Assembly: GCF_022879595.1 (NCBI RefSeq)
Contig: NZ_CP084266.1
Location: forward strand, 744,001-808,000
Direction of reading: 5' to 3'
Length of the DNA: 64,000 bases
Source: Caballeronia sp. Lep1P3
GTDB lineage: Bacteria; Pseudomonadota; Gammaproteobacteria; Burkholderiales; Burkholderiaceae
The notes beneath the pieces were generated by a model that saw nothing but the letters and a program-made list of their open reading frames with translations, had not been told where the DNA came from and searched no databases. Below, piece by piece: positions 55,801 through 63,111 of this stretch. How positions within the stretch are numbered: the stretch's first letter is position 1; every line of letters begins with the position of its first letter. A program made the translations under genes and the position numbers.

Positions 55801-56088
55801 GAACGTGACCGTGGTCGTGAGGTTGCCGTCGCTATTGGCCTGCGACTGCATGTAGAGCATGTCCTCTACGCCGTTGATCTGCTCTTCGAGCGGCGACGCC
55901 ACCGTTTCCGCGATCACCTTCGGGTTCGCGCCCGGGTACTGCGCATGCACGACGACCGAAGGCGGCACCACTTCCGGGTACTCGGAAATGGGCAGCCTGA
56001 ACATCGCGATGATGCCCGCGAGCAGCACCACCACCGATAGCACGCCCGCGAAGATCGGGCGGTCGATGAAGAATTTGGATATGTTCAT
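52888..56088 (-). CDS. ceoB: RND multidrug efflux pump (CeoB/BpeF-like)
   Basis: 1066-residue HAE1-family inner-membrane transporter. The N-terminal FFIDRPIFAGVLSVVVLLAG, the proton-relay Asp pair in LAIGIVVDDAIVVVENVERN, and SINALSLFGMVLA are present; the second half repeats the fold (PMSILSALLGVWLTDGDNN, GLSAKNAILIVEFARE). It exports hydrophobic drugs with CeoA and OpcM. The operon order with a lipase-like gene first and a divergent LysR gene matches llpE-ceoAB-opcM/bpeEF-oprC of Burkholderia, known for chloramphenicol and trimethoprim efflux; drug range here is inferred. Confidence 0.93.
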   Translation of the reverse strand: MNISKFFIDRPIFAGVLSVVVLLAGIIAMFRLPISEYPEVVPPSVVVHAQYPGANPKVIAETVASPLEEQINGVEDMLYMQSQANSDGNLTTTVTFKLGTDPDKNTQLVQNRVNQALPRLPQDVQRLGVTTIKSSPTLTMVVHLNSPNGRYDMTYLRNYALINVKDRLERITGVGEVQLWGSGDYSMRVWLDPQKVAQRGLTATDVVNAIREQNVQVAAGVIGGSPTLPNVPLQLNVNARGRLQNESEFRDIVLKTSPDGAVTHLGDVARVELAASEYGLRSLLDNKSAVAIAINQQPGANSLQISDEVRKTMKELQADMPAGLEYQIVYDPTQFVRSSIEAVIHTLAEAIALVVLVVIVFLQTWRASIIPLLAVPVSIVGTFSLLLAFGFSINALSLFGMVLAIGIVVDDAIVVVENVERNIEAGLSAREATYQAMREVSGPIIAIALTLVAVFVPLAFMSGLTGQFYKQFAMTIAISTVISAFNSLTLSPALAALLLKGHNEPKDWLTRVMDRVFGGFFRRFNTVFHRGSDAYGKGVKSVINRKALMMVVYAVLLGGAVLMSRVVPGGFVPAQDKEYLISFAQLPNGASLDRTEGVIREMTDIAMKQPGVESAVEFPGLSVNGFTNSSSAGIVFVTLKPFKERVHDKALSANAIAGALNQKYAGIKGSFIAVFPPPPVLGLGTLGGFKMQLEDRGALGYAALADATQAFIKRASQTPELGPTFSSYQINVPQLNVDLDRVKAKQLGVSVTDVFDTMQVYLGSLYVNDFNRFGRVYQVRVQADAPFRANPEDIGLLKTRNANGDMVPLSSLVKVTPTYGPEMVVRYNGYTAADINGGPAPGYSSGQAQAAAERIAAEVLPRGIKFEWTDLTYQQILAGNAALWVFPISVLLVFLVLAALYESLTLPLAVILIVPMSILSALLGVWLTDGDNNIFTQIGLMVLVGLSAKNAILIVEFARELEMQGRSIVQAAIEASRLRLRPILMTSIAFIMGVVPLVLSSGAGSEMRHAMGVAVFFGMLGVTLFGLMLTPVFYVILRKLSRAEHVTDKHGTHPQMRGIGASYEAQ

Positions 56089-56119
56089 GACGAGTATTTT
56101 TCGTTAGCAATCCGATGCA

Positions 56120-57316
56120 TCACTGCGCGGATGCCGTCTTCACGAGAGGCGCATCGCCGCTATTGTTCATCGCGACGGCGTTGACCTTGACGACATCGTT
56201 CGGGCGCACGCGCTGCAAGCCGTTCACTACGATGCGCTCGCCCGGTTGCAGTCCCTTCGCGATGACGCGCAAGCCGTCATGCGTCTGCCCGAGCGTGACT
56301 TCGCGATACTGCGCGTGATTGTCCTTGTCGACGACCATCACGTACTTCTTGTCCTGATCCGTGCCGATCGCGGCATCGTCGACGAGCACGGCCGCATGCG
56401 GCGTGCCGCCGCCCACCTTCACGCGCGCATAGAGGCCGGGCACGAGCGAGCCATCGGGATTGTTGAAGCGCGCGCGAACGCGGATCGTGCCGGAGGTCGT
56501 GTCGAGCCGGTTATCGACGGAATCGACGACGCCCTCGCGCGAATAGCCGTCCTCGTTCGCAAGGCCGAGCGAGACCGGCACGGTGCTGCCGGCATCGCGG
56601 CCCAGATAGCGCAGGTACGTCTGCTCGTCGACGTCGAACGATGCGTAGATCGGCGAGACGGAGACGAGCGTCGTCAGAAGCGGCGCATTCGCGCCCGTCG
56701 AAACGATATTGCCGACGGTCAGTTCCGCACGCGACACGCGGCCCGACACGGGCGCCACGATGCGCGTGTAGGCGAGATTGATCTTCGCGGCTTCGAGCGC
56801 GGCCTGCGCTGCCTTCAGATTGGCGACGGCCTCGCGCGCGGCGTTCTGCTTTTCGTCGTAATCGCGCTTGGCGATGGCGTTGTCCGCAAGCAGACGCTCG
56901 GCGCGCGCCGCATCGGTCGACGTATAGCCGTTGCGCGCCTGTGCCGCCGCGAGCTGCGCCTGAGCGCGATCGACCTCGGCTTCGTAGGGGCGCGGATCGA
57001 TGGTAAAGAGCGGATCGCCCTTGTTCACGAGCGCGCCATCCTTGAAATGCACCGCGACGATCGTGCCGGGCACGAGCGGGCGAATGTCGACGTGATCCAC
57101 CGCTTCGAGCCTGCCGGAATAGCTCTGCCAGTCCGTGATGGTCTTCGAAACGACGGTCGCGACATCGACTTCGGTGGCGGTCGGGCCCTTGGCGGCGGCG
57201 TGCGCTTCGTTGATCGCCGCGTCGCCGTGGCCGCGCCACGCGGTATAACCGCCCGCGCCTGCAATGACCAGCGCAGCGCCTAGCGCGGCGTAGATGCGTT
57301 TGCGAGTGAAGAACAT
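56120..57316 (-). CDS. ceoA: Periplasmic adaptor (CeoA/BpeE-like)
   Basis: 398-residue membrane-fusion protein linking pump and channel. An N-terminal signal anchor (IYAALGAALVIAGAGGYTAW, no lipobox Cys) leads to the lipoyl/hairpin part (VDIRPLVPGTIVAVHFKDGALVNKGDPLF), the alpha-helical arm with AQLAAAQARNGYTSTDAARAERL, and the beta-barrel with RVSRAELTVGNIV. It lies 31 nt before ceoB and 54 nt after llpE. Confidence 0.92.
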   Translation of the reverse strand: MFFTRKRIYAALGAALVIAGAGGYTAWRGHGDAAINEAHAAAKGPTATEVDVATVVSKTITDWQSYSGRLEAVDHVDIRPLVPGTIVAVHFKDGALVNKGDPLFTIDPRPYEAEVDRAQAQLAAAQARNGYTSTDAARAERLLADNAIAKRDYDEKQNAAREAVANLKAAQAALEAAKINLAYTRIVAPVSGRVSRAELTVGNIVSTGANAPLLTTLVSVSPIYASFDVDEQTYLRYLGRDAGSTVPVSLGLANEDGYSREGVVDSVDNRLDTTSGTIRVRARFNNPDGSLVPGLYARVKVGGGTPHAAVLVDDAAIGTDQDKKYVMVVDKDNHAQYREVTLGQTHDGLRVIAKGLQPGERIVVNGLQRVRPNDVVKVNAVAMNNSGDAPLVKTASAQ

Positions 57317-57370
57317 GATGTGAGAACTCCAGTTGCGTTGAATATGTTTTTTTTGGTGCGTGGCCTGCGC

Positions 57371-58231
57371 TCACCGGGTGCGCGCAAGCCGCTTCCTGAA
57401 GAAAGCGACGACATCGGCGAGTGCATCGGGATGCGCGGCAAGCGCCTGATGCGACGCGTTGCAATGCCGCGTCACTTCGGTCGGCACGCCCGCCGCGATC
57501 AATTCCGCTGCGTATTTCTCCGCTTCGATATGCAAGAGGTCATGCTCCGCGCTCGCGATCAATGCAGGAGGCAGGCCAGCGAGACGCCGCGATTCGAGCG
57601 GCGCGGCATACGGATGCAAACGTTGCGACGGATTCGGCAGATACGCGCGATAACAGCGCGCGCATTCGCTCAGTGCGAGATCGGCACACACGACCTTGCG
57701 CTCATCCGCGACGCGCGTCATGCTCGGGTCCAGCAGCGGCGCAAGCAGCGCCTGCGCGGACAGGCGGATATCGCCGCGATCGCGTGCTATCGCGGCCACG
57801 CACGTCGCGAGATTGCCGCCCGCATCGTGGCCCGCCACGCCCATGCGCTCTCCATCGGCGCGCTGCGCGCGTGCATGCGCGACGACCCATTGCGCCGCGC
57901 GATAGCCGTCTTCGGGCGCCGCCGGAAACGGATACTGCGGCGCGAGCGAATAGCCGACGGACACGACCCACGCCGGCGTATCGCGTGCGATGGTCGCGGC
58001 GGCGATGTCGGCATCATCCAGACCGCCGTGTGTAAAACCGCCGCCATGAAAATAGAGGACGATGGGCAACACCGTGCCATCCGACGCGGGGCGATAGCTT
58101 CGCAACGCAATGGGCTGCGCGTGTCCGGCGATGTGCACCTCTTCGATGCACAGCCTCGGACGCGACTCCTGTTCCAGCAGTGTTGCCATGGTTATTTCGT
58201 GCAGGGCCTCGCACGCAAGGCCCACGAGCAT
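57371..58231 (-). CDS. llpE: Lipase-like alpha/beta-hydrolase with Asp in place of the nucleophile Ser (LlpE-like)
   Basis: 286-residue HSL-type hydrolase that leads the efflux operon. The oxyanion motif HGGGF is at about 62-66. The nucleophile elbow reads GHDAGGN (Asp136) where HSL-family esterases have GDSAGG. The acid (ASAEHDLL) and His (NASHQAL) regions remain. In Burkholderia the equivalent gene llpE is cotranscribed with ceoAB-opcM, with unclear purpose. The start is uncertain: an ATG 14 codons later is also possible, and the frame is open upstream. Confidence 0.82.
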   Translation of the reverse strand: MLVGLACEALHEITMATLLEQESRPRLCIEEVHIAGHAQPIALRSYRPASDGTVLPIVLYFHGGGFTHGGLDDADIAAATIARDTPAWVVSVGYSLAPQYPFPAAPEDGYRAAQWVVAHARAQRADGERMGVAGHDAGGNLATCVAAIARDRGDIRLSAQALLAPLLDPSMTRVADERKVVCADLALSECARCYRAYLPNPSQRLHPYAAPLESRRLAGLPPALIASAEHDLLHIEAEKYAAELIAAGVPTEVTRHCNASHQALAAHPDALADVVAFFRKRLARTR

Positions 58232-58406
58232 AAGTTGCGATGCTGCGAATTCTGGAGTCCACGCCTTTTTAGATAAATGCCTATAATCCGGCAACACAAT
58301 TCGGTCGCACCGAACAATAGTCGTTAAGTCCTTTAGCCGTTCGCTTGCCCCTGACTTAGCCACCCGCTTAATTCCCTGCGTCATTCAGCATTGAAGGTAC
58401 GAGAAC
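58232..58406. promoter_or_regulatory. Divergent promoter region llpE / LysR regulator
   Basis: About 175 nt between the efflux operon and its regulator. A consensus-like TATAAT lies at 58282-58287 on the plus strand, with TATCTAAAAAGG on the minus strand in the same AT-rich block. LysR-type sites are expected here, but I cannot fix one T-N11-A box over others. Confidence 0.45.
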
Positions 58407-59417
58407 ATGGATCGCCTACAAGCAATGCAGGTCTTTACACGCGTCGTCGATACGAACAGCTTTTCGCGGGCGGCGGATACGCTCGATTTGCCGCGCGCAT
58501 CGGTCACGACGATCATTCAGAACCTCGAAGCCTTTCTCAATGTGCGCCTGCTTCAGCGCACTACGCGCAGGCTCAATCTCACGCCGGACGGCGCGGCGTA
58601 TTACGAGCGTTGCGTGCGCATTCTCGCGGACATCGAAGAAGCGGAGAGCACCTTCTCGAACAATGGAAAGGGTCCGCATGGCAAGCTGAGAGTCGATATG
58701 CCGGGCGCGATCGGGCGCCTGATCGTCATGCCTCAGCTATGCGATTTCCATACGCGCTATCCGGATATCGAGCTGATGATGGGCTTCGGCGACAAACCCG
58801 TCGATCTCATTCAGGAAGGCGTGGATTGCGTCATTCGCGTCGGCACGCTGCAGGATTCGAGTCTCGTCGCGCGGCGCATCGGCGTGTTTCAGGGCGTGAC
58901 CGTCGCGAGTCCGCAATATCTGGAACGTCACGGCACGCCACGCACGCTCGACGACTTGCAGAACCACACGGCCGTCAACTATTTCTCGAGCCGCACCGGG
59001 CGCATCATGGACATGGATTTCGTCGTCGATGACGAGACCATCGAAGTGAAAATGCGCGGCATGATCGCGGTGAACGACGCGGAAGCGTACATGAGCTGCG
59101 GGCTCAAGGGCGTCGGCATCGTGCAGGTCGCGCGCTTCATGGCGCTGCCTTATCTGCGCTCCGGCGAATTGGTCGAAGTACTTCCGCAATGGAACCCGTT
59201 GCCGATGCCTATTTCGGCGGTCTATCCGCATAACCGGCATCTGTCGCCGAAAGTGCGTGTGTTCGTCGACTGGGTCGCGGAACTCTTCGAGCGCTGCCCG
59301 CTGCTGCAAGGTCAGAAGGACGCCGAGGAGCGCTGCCTGCCGACGAGCACCGCATCGCCGATGATCGTGCGTCACGGCACGCCCGAAGTCGCGGGCACAG
59401 CGGATGTCGTCGTTTAA
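58407..59417 (+). CDS. ceoR: LysR-type regulator of the efflux operon (CeoR/BpeT-like)
   Basis: 336-residue transcription factor. The N-terminal winged helix (MQVFTRVVDTNSFSRAADTL, RASVTTIIQNLEAFLNVRLLQRTTR) is followed by a LysR substrate-binding domain (VDMPGAIGRLIVMPQL onward). The opening residues and placement match the BpeT/CeoR branch, where ligand-binding-domain changes raise efflux. GAAGGTACGAGAAC precedes the ATG. The last 35 residues are a non-conserved tail. Confidence 0.9.
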   Translation: MDRLQAMQVFTRVVDTNSFSRAADTLDLPRASVTTIIQNLEAFLNVRLLQRTTRRLNLTPDGAAYYERCVRILADIEEAESTFSNNGKGPHGKLRVDMPGAIGRLIVMPQLCDFHTRYPDIELMMGFGDKPVDLIQEGVDCVIRVGTLQDSSLVARRIGVFQGVTVASPQYLERHGTPRTLDDLQNHTAVNYFSSRTGRIMDMDFVVDDETIEVKMRGMIAVNDAEAYMSCGLKGVGIVQVARFMALPYLRSGELVEVLPQWNPLPMPISAVYPHNRHLSPKVRVFVDWVAELFERCPLLQGQKDAEERCLPTSTASPMIVRHGTPEVAGTADVVV

Positions 59418-59428
59418 GCGCTTTTTCT

Positions 59429-59469
59429 CCGATGCTTTTCATCGCCTCGACGAAAAGCATCGGTTTTTA
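59429..59469 (+). terminator. Intrinsic terminator after ceoR
   Basis: CCGATGCTTTTC pairs fully with GAAAAGCATCGG over an 11-nt loop, followed by TTTTTA. It lies 12 nt past the stop codon. Confidence 0.9.
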
Positions 59470-59648
59470 TAGAGTTTTTTGCCAAGCGCTCAGCTAACGG
59501 TGCCTGACGCGATTATTCGCTCACATCGATAAATCTATTCGCCAATCGCGCATTTATCCGCGTTGCGCGCGCGACTACAGTTCGTCCTGCCACGGCTTCA
59601 TCCCGCTTCGTTTCCGGATGAGCCGTCATGATCGAAAGGAGTCGCACG

Positions 59649-59993
59649 ATGAAAACCTATCTGCTTACGAGCCTGACCGTTGCCGCTGCGGCGGCCGTTG
59701 TTTCCAGCACGGCGTTCGCCGAAGGCGGTCAAGGCATTGGCCGCGCGGGAACGTATCTCACGCCGACACAGACCACCGCGAGCGCAAGCGAAGCGCCGAA
59801 AACACGCGCGCAAGTCCGCGCGGAGCTTGCGGCAGCGTATTCGAACGGCTCGTTGCCTGCGCTGAACCGCAACACGTATCCCGCGCGCAGCATGTGGGGT
59901 GATGCGGTCGCCGCGCAAGCGGAAGCACGCAACCGCGCCATCGTGAACTATGCGAACGGCTCGCCTGCTCAGGCAAATGTCGCCGAGCGTTGA
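59649..59993 (+). CDS. DUF4148 secreted protein
   Basis: 114-residue small exported protein. The signal peptide (MKTYLLTSLTVAAAAAVVSS, cut after AFA) is followed by the DUF4148 core: KTRAQVRAELAAAYSNGSLPALN and SMWGDAVAAQAEARNRA. The family is abundant in Burkholderiaceae, with many paralogues and no known function; membership supports the taxonomic call. GAAAGGAGTCGCACG precedes the ATG. Confidence 0.88.
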   Translation: MKTYLLTSLTVAAAAAVVSSTAFAEGGQGIGRAGTYLTPTQTTASASEAPKTRAQVRAELAAAYSNGSLPALNRNTYPARSMWGDAVAAQAEARNRAIVNYANGSPAQANVAER

Positions 59994-60035
59994 TCGTTCG
60001 GTTCCCTAACTCTTTAACGAACGAAGAGACCGCTC

Positions 60036-60182
60036 ATGTTCGAAAACATATCGCTGGATCAGTTCTCCGCGCTCGATGACTTCCTGTCGACGACGCCCGT
60101 CTGGAAGCCGTTCGCCCAAGCGCAAGCGCCCTTGCACGAAGACGAACGCACCCGCCACGCCTGCGACGAAACCCCGGCGTAA
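60036..60182 (+). CDS. Possible 48-residue acidic micro-protein
   Basis: MFENISLDQFSALDDFLSTT begins a short acidic frame that ends HACDETPA, with GAAGAGACCGCTC upstream. It lies about 40 nt after the DUF4148 gene and ends 18 nt from the MocR gene on the other strand. The small size and lack of a known family make it tentative. Confidence 0.4.
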   Translation: MFENISLDQFSALDDFLSTTPVWKPFAQAQAPLHEDERTRHACDETPA

Positions 60183-60200
60183 GCACCGGCGAGTCGTCGT

Positions 60201-61700
60201 TCAGAACGCATCGACGGTCATCAATGCAGATTCGATGACGCCCGCGAGCCGCTCGAACGCGGGCGCGATGTCCGCATTCGGCACGCACGCGTAACCGAGC
60301 ATCAAGCCTTTGCGCGCGGCATCGCGATTCATGTAGTACTGCACGAGCGGCCGCGTGACCACGCCCGCAGCAAAGGCGTCGGCGGTCACGGCGCGATCGT
60401 CGGCGCGCCCGGGCAATTCGAGCACGAAGTGCAGCCCGGCTTCGTCGCCACGGACGGCGAGCGAATCGCCAAAGCGCGCCCTGATTGCATTGATCAGCAA
60501 TTCGCGCCTTTCCCCATACAGGCCCCGCATGCGCCGCACATGCGACGTGAGATGGCCGTCGAGAATGAATTCCGTCAATACGGCCTGCTGCATCAACTGC
60601 CCTTCGCGATACAACTCGGCCACGCCCGTGCGAAACGTATCGACGAGATTCTCCGGCACGACCATATAACCCATCCGCAAGCCGGGAAACAGCATCTTGC
60701 CGAGGCTGCCGACATAGATGACCTGCCCCGCGTCGTCGAGTCCCTGTAGCGACGAAAGCGGGCGACTGCCATAGCGGAACTCGCTGTCGTAATCGTCCTC
60801 GATGATCCACACGCCATGCTGCCGCGCGAATTCGAGCAGCGCGCGCCGCCTCGCGAGGCTCATCACCATGCCGAGCGGATATTGATGCGACGGCGTGACG
60901 AGCGCGATGCGCGGCGGCGCGGCCATGTCGCGCGGCGCGGGATTCAGGCCCTCGTCGTCGACCGGCACCGGCACGAGCGTCAGCCCCGACGACTGCAGCA
61001 CGCTGCGCACGCCCCAGTAGCACGGCTCCTCTACCCACGCGCGGTCGCCGGCATCGGCGAGCAGGCGCACGGCCAGATCGATCGACTGATGAATGCCCGT
61101 TGTGATGATGATCTGGTCCGGCGTGCACTTCACGGAGCGCGCGACGCGCAGGTAATCCGACAGCGCGCGGCGCAGCGGCCGGTAGCCGCCGCCCGGCGCA
61201 TACGTGAGCAAGTCGGGACTCGCGCGCTTCCAGAGGCGCGACTGCAGACGGCTCCATGTGTGCGAAGGAAACTCGGCGACATCCGGCACGCCCGGCATGA
61301 ACGCGCCCCACTGCTTCGGTGCGACGCCCGCTTGCGCGATCAGCCGCTCGCCGCGCTTCGAGAGGATGCACGGCTTGCGCGGCGCATCGTCGTCAGCGTG
61401 CATGCGCCCCGGCGACGACGCGCCATCGCGCGGGGCGGTATCGGCGACATAGGTGCCGCTGCCCGTCGTCGACGTGACATAGCCTTCCGCCGTCAGTTGC
61501 TCGTAGACGTGCAGCACCGTATTGCGTGCGATCCCGAGGTCGAGAGCGAGCGTGCGCGAACTCGGCAGCTTGGTGCCCGGCGCGAGCTGGCCGGTCAGAA
61601 TGGCCTGCTGCATCAGTTCGAGCACCTGCCGGTAGACCGGCGCCTCGAGCGCGCGGTCCAGGCGCGTGCTCAGCCAGTCCGCAAGAATGATCGTATCCAC
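60201..61700 (-). CDS. MocR-type regulator (GntR wHTH fused to class I aminotransferase)
   Basis: 499-residue MocR/PdxR/GabR-family protein. The GntR helix-turn-helix (APVYRQVLELMQQAILTGQL, PSSRTLALDLGIARNTVLHVYEQL) lies in the first 80 residues. The PLP-dependent fold follows, with the Schiff-base lysine at about residue 335 in GSLGKMLFPGLRMGY and IIEDDYDSEFRYG. The start is a GTG with GGAAAG upstream, since it gives the family N-terminus and no ATG fits. It is divergent from an ABC transporter, its likely target. Confidence 0.9.
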   Translation of the reverse strand: MDTIILADWLSTRLDRALEAPVYRQVLELMQQAILTGQLAPGTKLPSSRTLALDLGIARNTVLHVYEQLTAEGYVTSTTGSGTYVADTAPRDGASSPGRMHADDDAPRKPCILSKRGERLIAQAGVAPKQWGAFMPGVPDVAEFPSHTWSRLQSRLWKRASPDLLTYAPGGGYRPLRRALSDYLRVARSVKCTPDQIIITTGIHQSIDLAVRLLADAGDRAWVEEPCYWGVRSVLQSSGLTLVPVPVDDEGLNPAPRDMAAPPRIALVTPSHQYPLGMVMSLARRRALLEFARQHGVWIIEDDYDSEFRYGSRPLSSLQGLDDAGQVIYVGSLGKMLFPGLRMGYMVVPENLVDTFRTGVAELYREGQLMQQAVLTEFILDGHLTSHVRRMRGLYGERRELLINAIRARFGDSLAVRGDEAGLHFVLELPGRADDRAVTADAFAAGVVTRPLVQYYMNRDAARKGLMLGYACVPNADIAPAFERLAGVIESALMTVDAF

Positions 61701-61742
61701 CGCACTTTCCGGGTAAGTGGGAGCCGGGCAAAAACGCCGCAA

Positions 61743-61801
61743 GTGGCTCCCCGCTGAATATTGAAATGGTTCCCCATTGTAGAACCGTCCCGGGCTATAG
61801 T
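61743..61801. promoter_or_regulatory. Probable MocR operator and potA-type promoter
   Basis: Direct repeats GTGGCTCCCC and ATGGTTCCCC lie 23 nt apart, the second also forming GGTTC-N9-GAACC. A TATAGT -10-like box follows at 61796. Repeats spaced about two helical turns upstream of a divergent promoter are typical of MocR-family sites. Confidence 0.5.
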
Positions 61802-61937
61802 TAGCGCAATTAGTGGAAAAAATTGCCGGGTTCGCCGGCTCGTTCCGGCACGAACCTGCTTTCGCGAGCGTTTGAACAGCCGTTGGACCTGCAACAAGCG
61901 CAATACGTATTCGGTTTTTCCGAAGGAGACACGGAAG

Positions 61938-63035
61938 ATGAAATCGGATCAGGTGATCGTCAGCTTTCGCGGCGTTCGCAAGACTTACGACGGCGAAACG
62001 CTCGTCGTGAAGTCTCTGGACCTCGACATCTATCAGGGCGAATTCCTGACGCTGCTCGGACCGTCCGGCTCGGGCAAGACGACATGCCTCATGATGCTCG
62101 CCGGCTTCGAGTTCCCGACCGGCGGCGAGATCTGGCTCGACGGCAAGCTGCTCAACAAGGTGCCGCCGCACAAGCGCGACATCGGCATGGTGTTTCAGAA
62201 CTACGCGCTCTTTCCGCATCTGTCGGTGCAGCAGAACGTCGAATATCCACTGACGGTGCGCAAGCTGTCCGCCGCCGAGCGCGCCGAGCGCGTGAACACT
62301 GCGCTGCGGATGGTCCGCATGGAGAGCTTCGCGAAGCGCTATCCGGCGCAGTTGTCGGGCGGCCAGCAGCAACGCATCGCGCTTGCGCGCGCGCTCGTCT
62401 TCGAACCGAAGCTCGTGCTGATGGACGAGCCGCTCGGCGCGCTCGACAAGCAATTGCGCGAACACATGCAGTACGAACTGAAATCGCTGCACGAGAAACT
62501 CGGCGTCACCTTCGTCTACGTGACGCACGATCAGGGCGAAGCGCTCACCATGTCGGACCGCGTCGCCGTGTTCGACAAGGGCATCGTCCAGCAACTCGAT
62601 ACGGTCGATCACCTCTACGAAGCGCCGTGCAACGAGTTCGTCGCGAACTTCATCGGCGATAGCAACCGGCTGCGCGGCGTCATCGAACAAACGCGCGGCG
62701 ATTATTGCGAAATCCGTCTTGCGGACGGCACGCGTCTCTCCGGCCTGAACGTCGCGAAAGCCAAGGCCGGCGCGCCCGCCATCGCCTGCATACGGCCGGA
62801 GCGCATGAAACTCGCGGCGCGCATCGGCGGCATGAACGGGCAGACCAACGCGCTCGCCGGCGAAGCAAAGAGCCTCATCTATTTCGGCGATCACGTCCGC
62901 ATGCGCTGCGGCGTGCGTGAGCAGGACGAGTGCTTCGTCAAGGTGCCGCTCGGCACCGAAGCGCTCGAAGGTTTCGCGCCCGGCGCGCCGGTCGCGCTCG
63001 AGTTTTCGCCCGAGCATTTGCGCGTGTTCGCGTGA
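61938..63035 (+). CDS. Polyamine-type ABC transporter ATPase (PotA-like)
   Basis: 365-residue importer ATPase of the CUT1/MOI group. Walker A GPSGSGKTT is at about 38-46, Q-loop MVFQNYALFPHLSV, signature LSGGQQQR, Walker B LVLMDEPLGALD and the switch THDQGEALTMSDR. The C-terminal TOBE domain (CIRPERMKL) is present. AAGGAGAC and GGAAG precede the ATG. With the next gene it encodes a spermidine/putrescine- or similar-solute importer; the permease genes lie beyond the window. Confidence 0.9.
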   Translation: MKSDQVIVSFRGVRKTYDGETLVVKSLDLDIYQGEFLTLLGPSGSGKTTCLMMLAGFEFPTGGEIWLDGKLLNKVPPHKRDIGMVFQNYALFPHLSVQQNVEYPLTVRKLSAAERAERVNTALRMVRMESFAKRYPAQLSGGQQQRIALARALVFEPKLVLMDEPLGALDKQLREHMQYELKSLHEKLGVTFVYVTHDQGEALTMSDRVAVFDKGIVQQLDTVDHLYEAPCNEFVANFIGDSNRLRGVIEQTRGDYCEIRLADGTRLSGLNVAKAKAGAPAIACIRPERMKLAARIGGMNGQTNALAGEAKSLIYFGDHVRMRCGVREQDECFVKVPLGTEALEGFAPGAPVALEFSPEHLRVFA

Positions 63036-63111
63036 GCCGTATCGAACGTGCGGCGCGCGTCATCGTTCTTCGCAGTCCACTGATAAAACCAAGCAGACAG
63101 AGGAAACCATC

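Noticed and set aside
60201..63017. 938-residue continuous minus-strand frame
   Set aside because: Only the first-read part after 61700 is the MocR protein. The 5' extension is antisense to the PotA-like gene and carries no domain.
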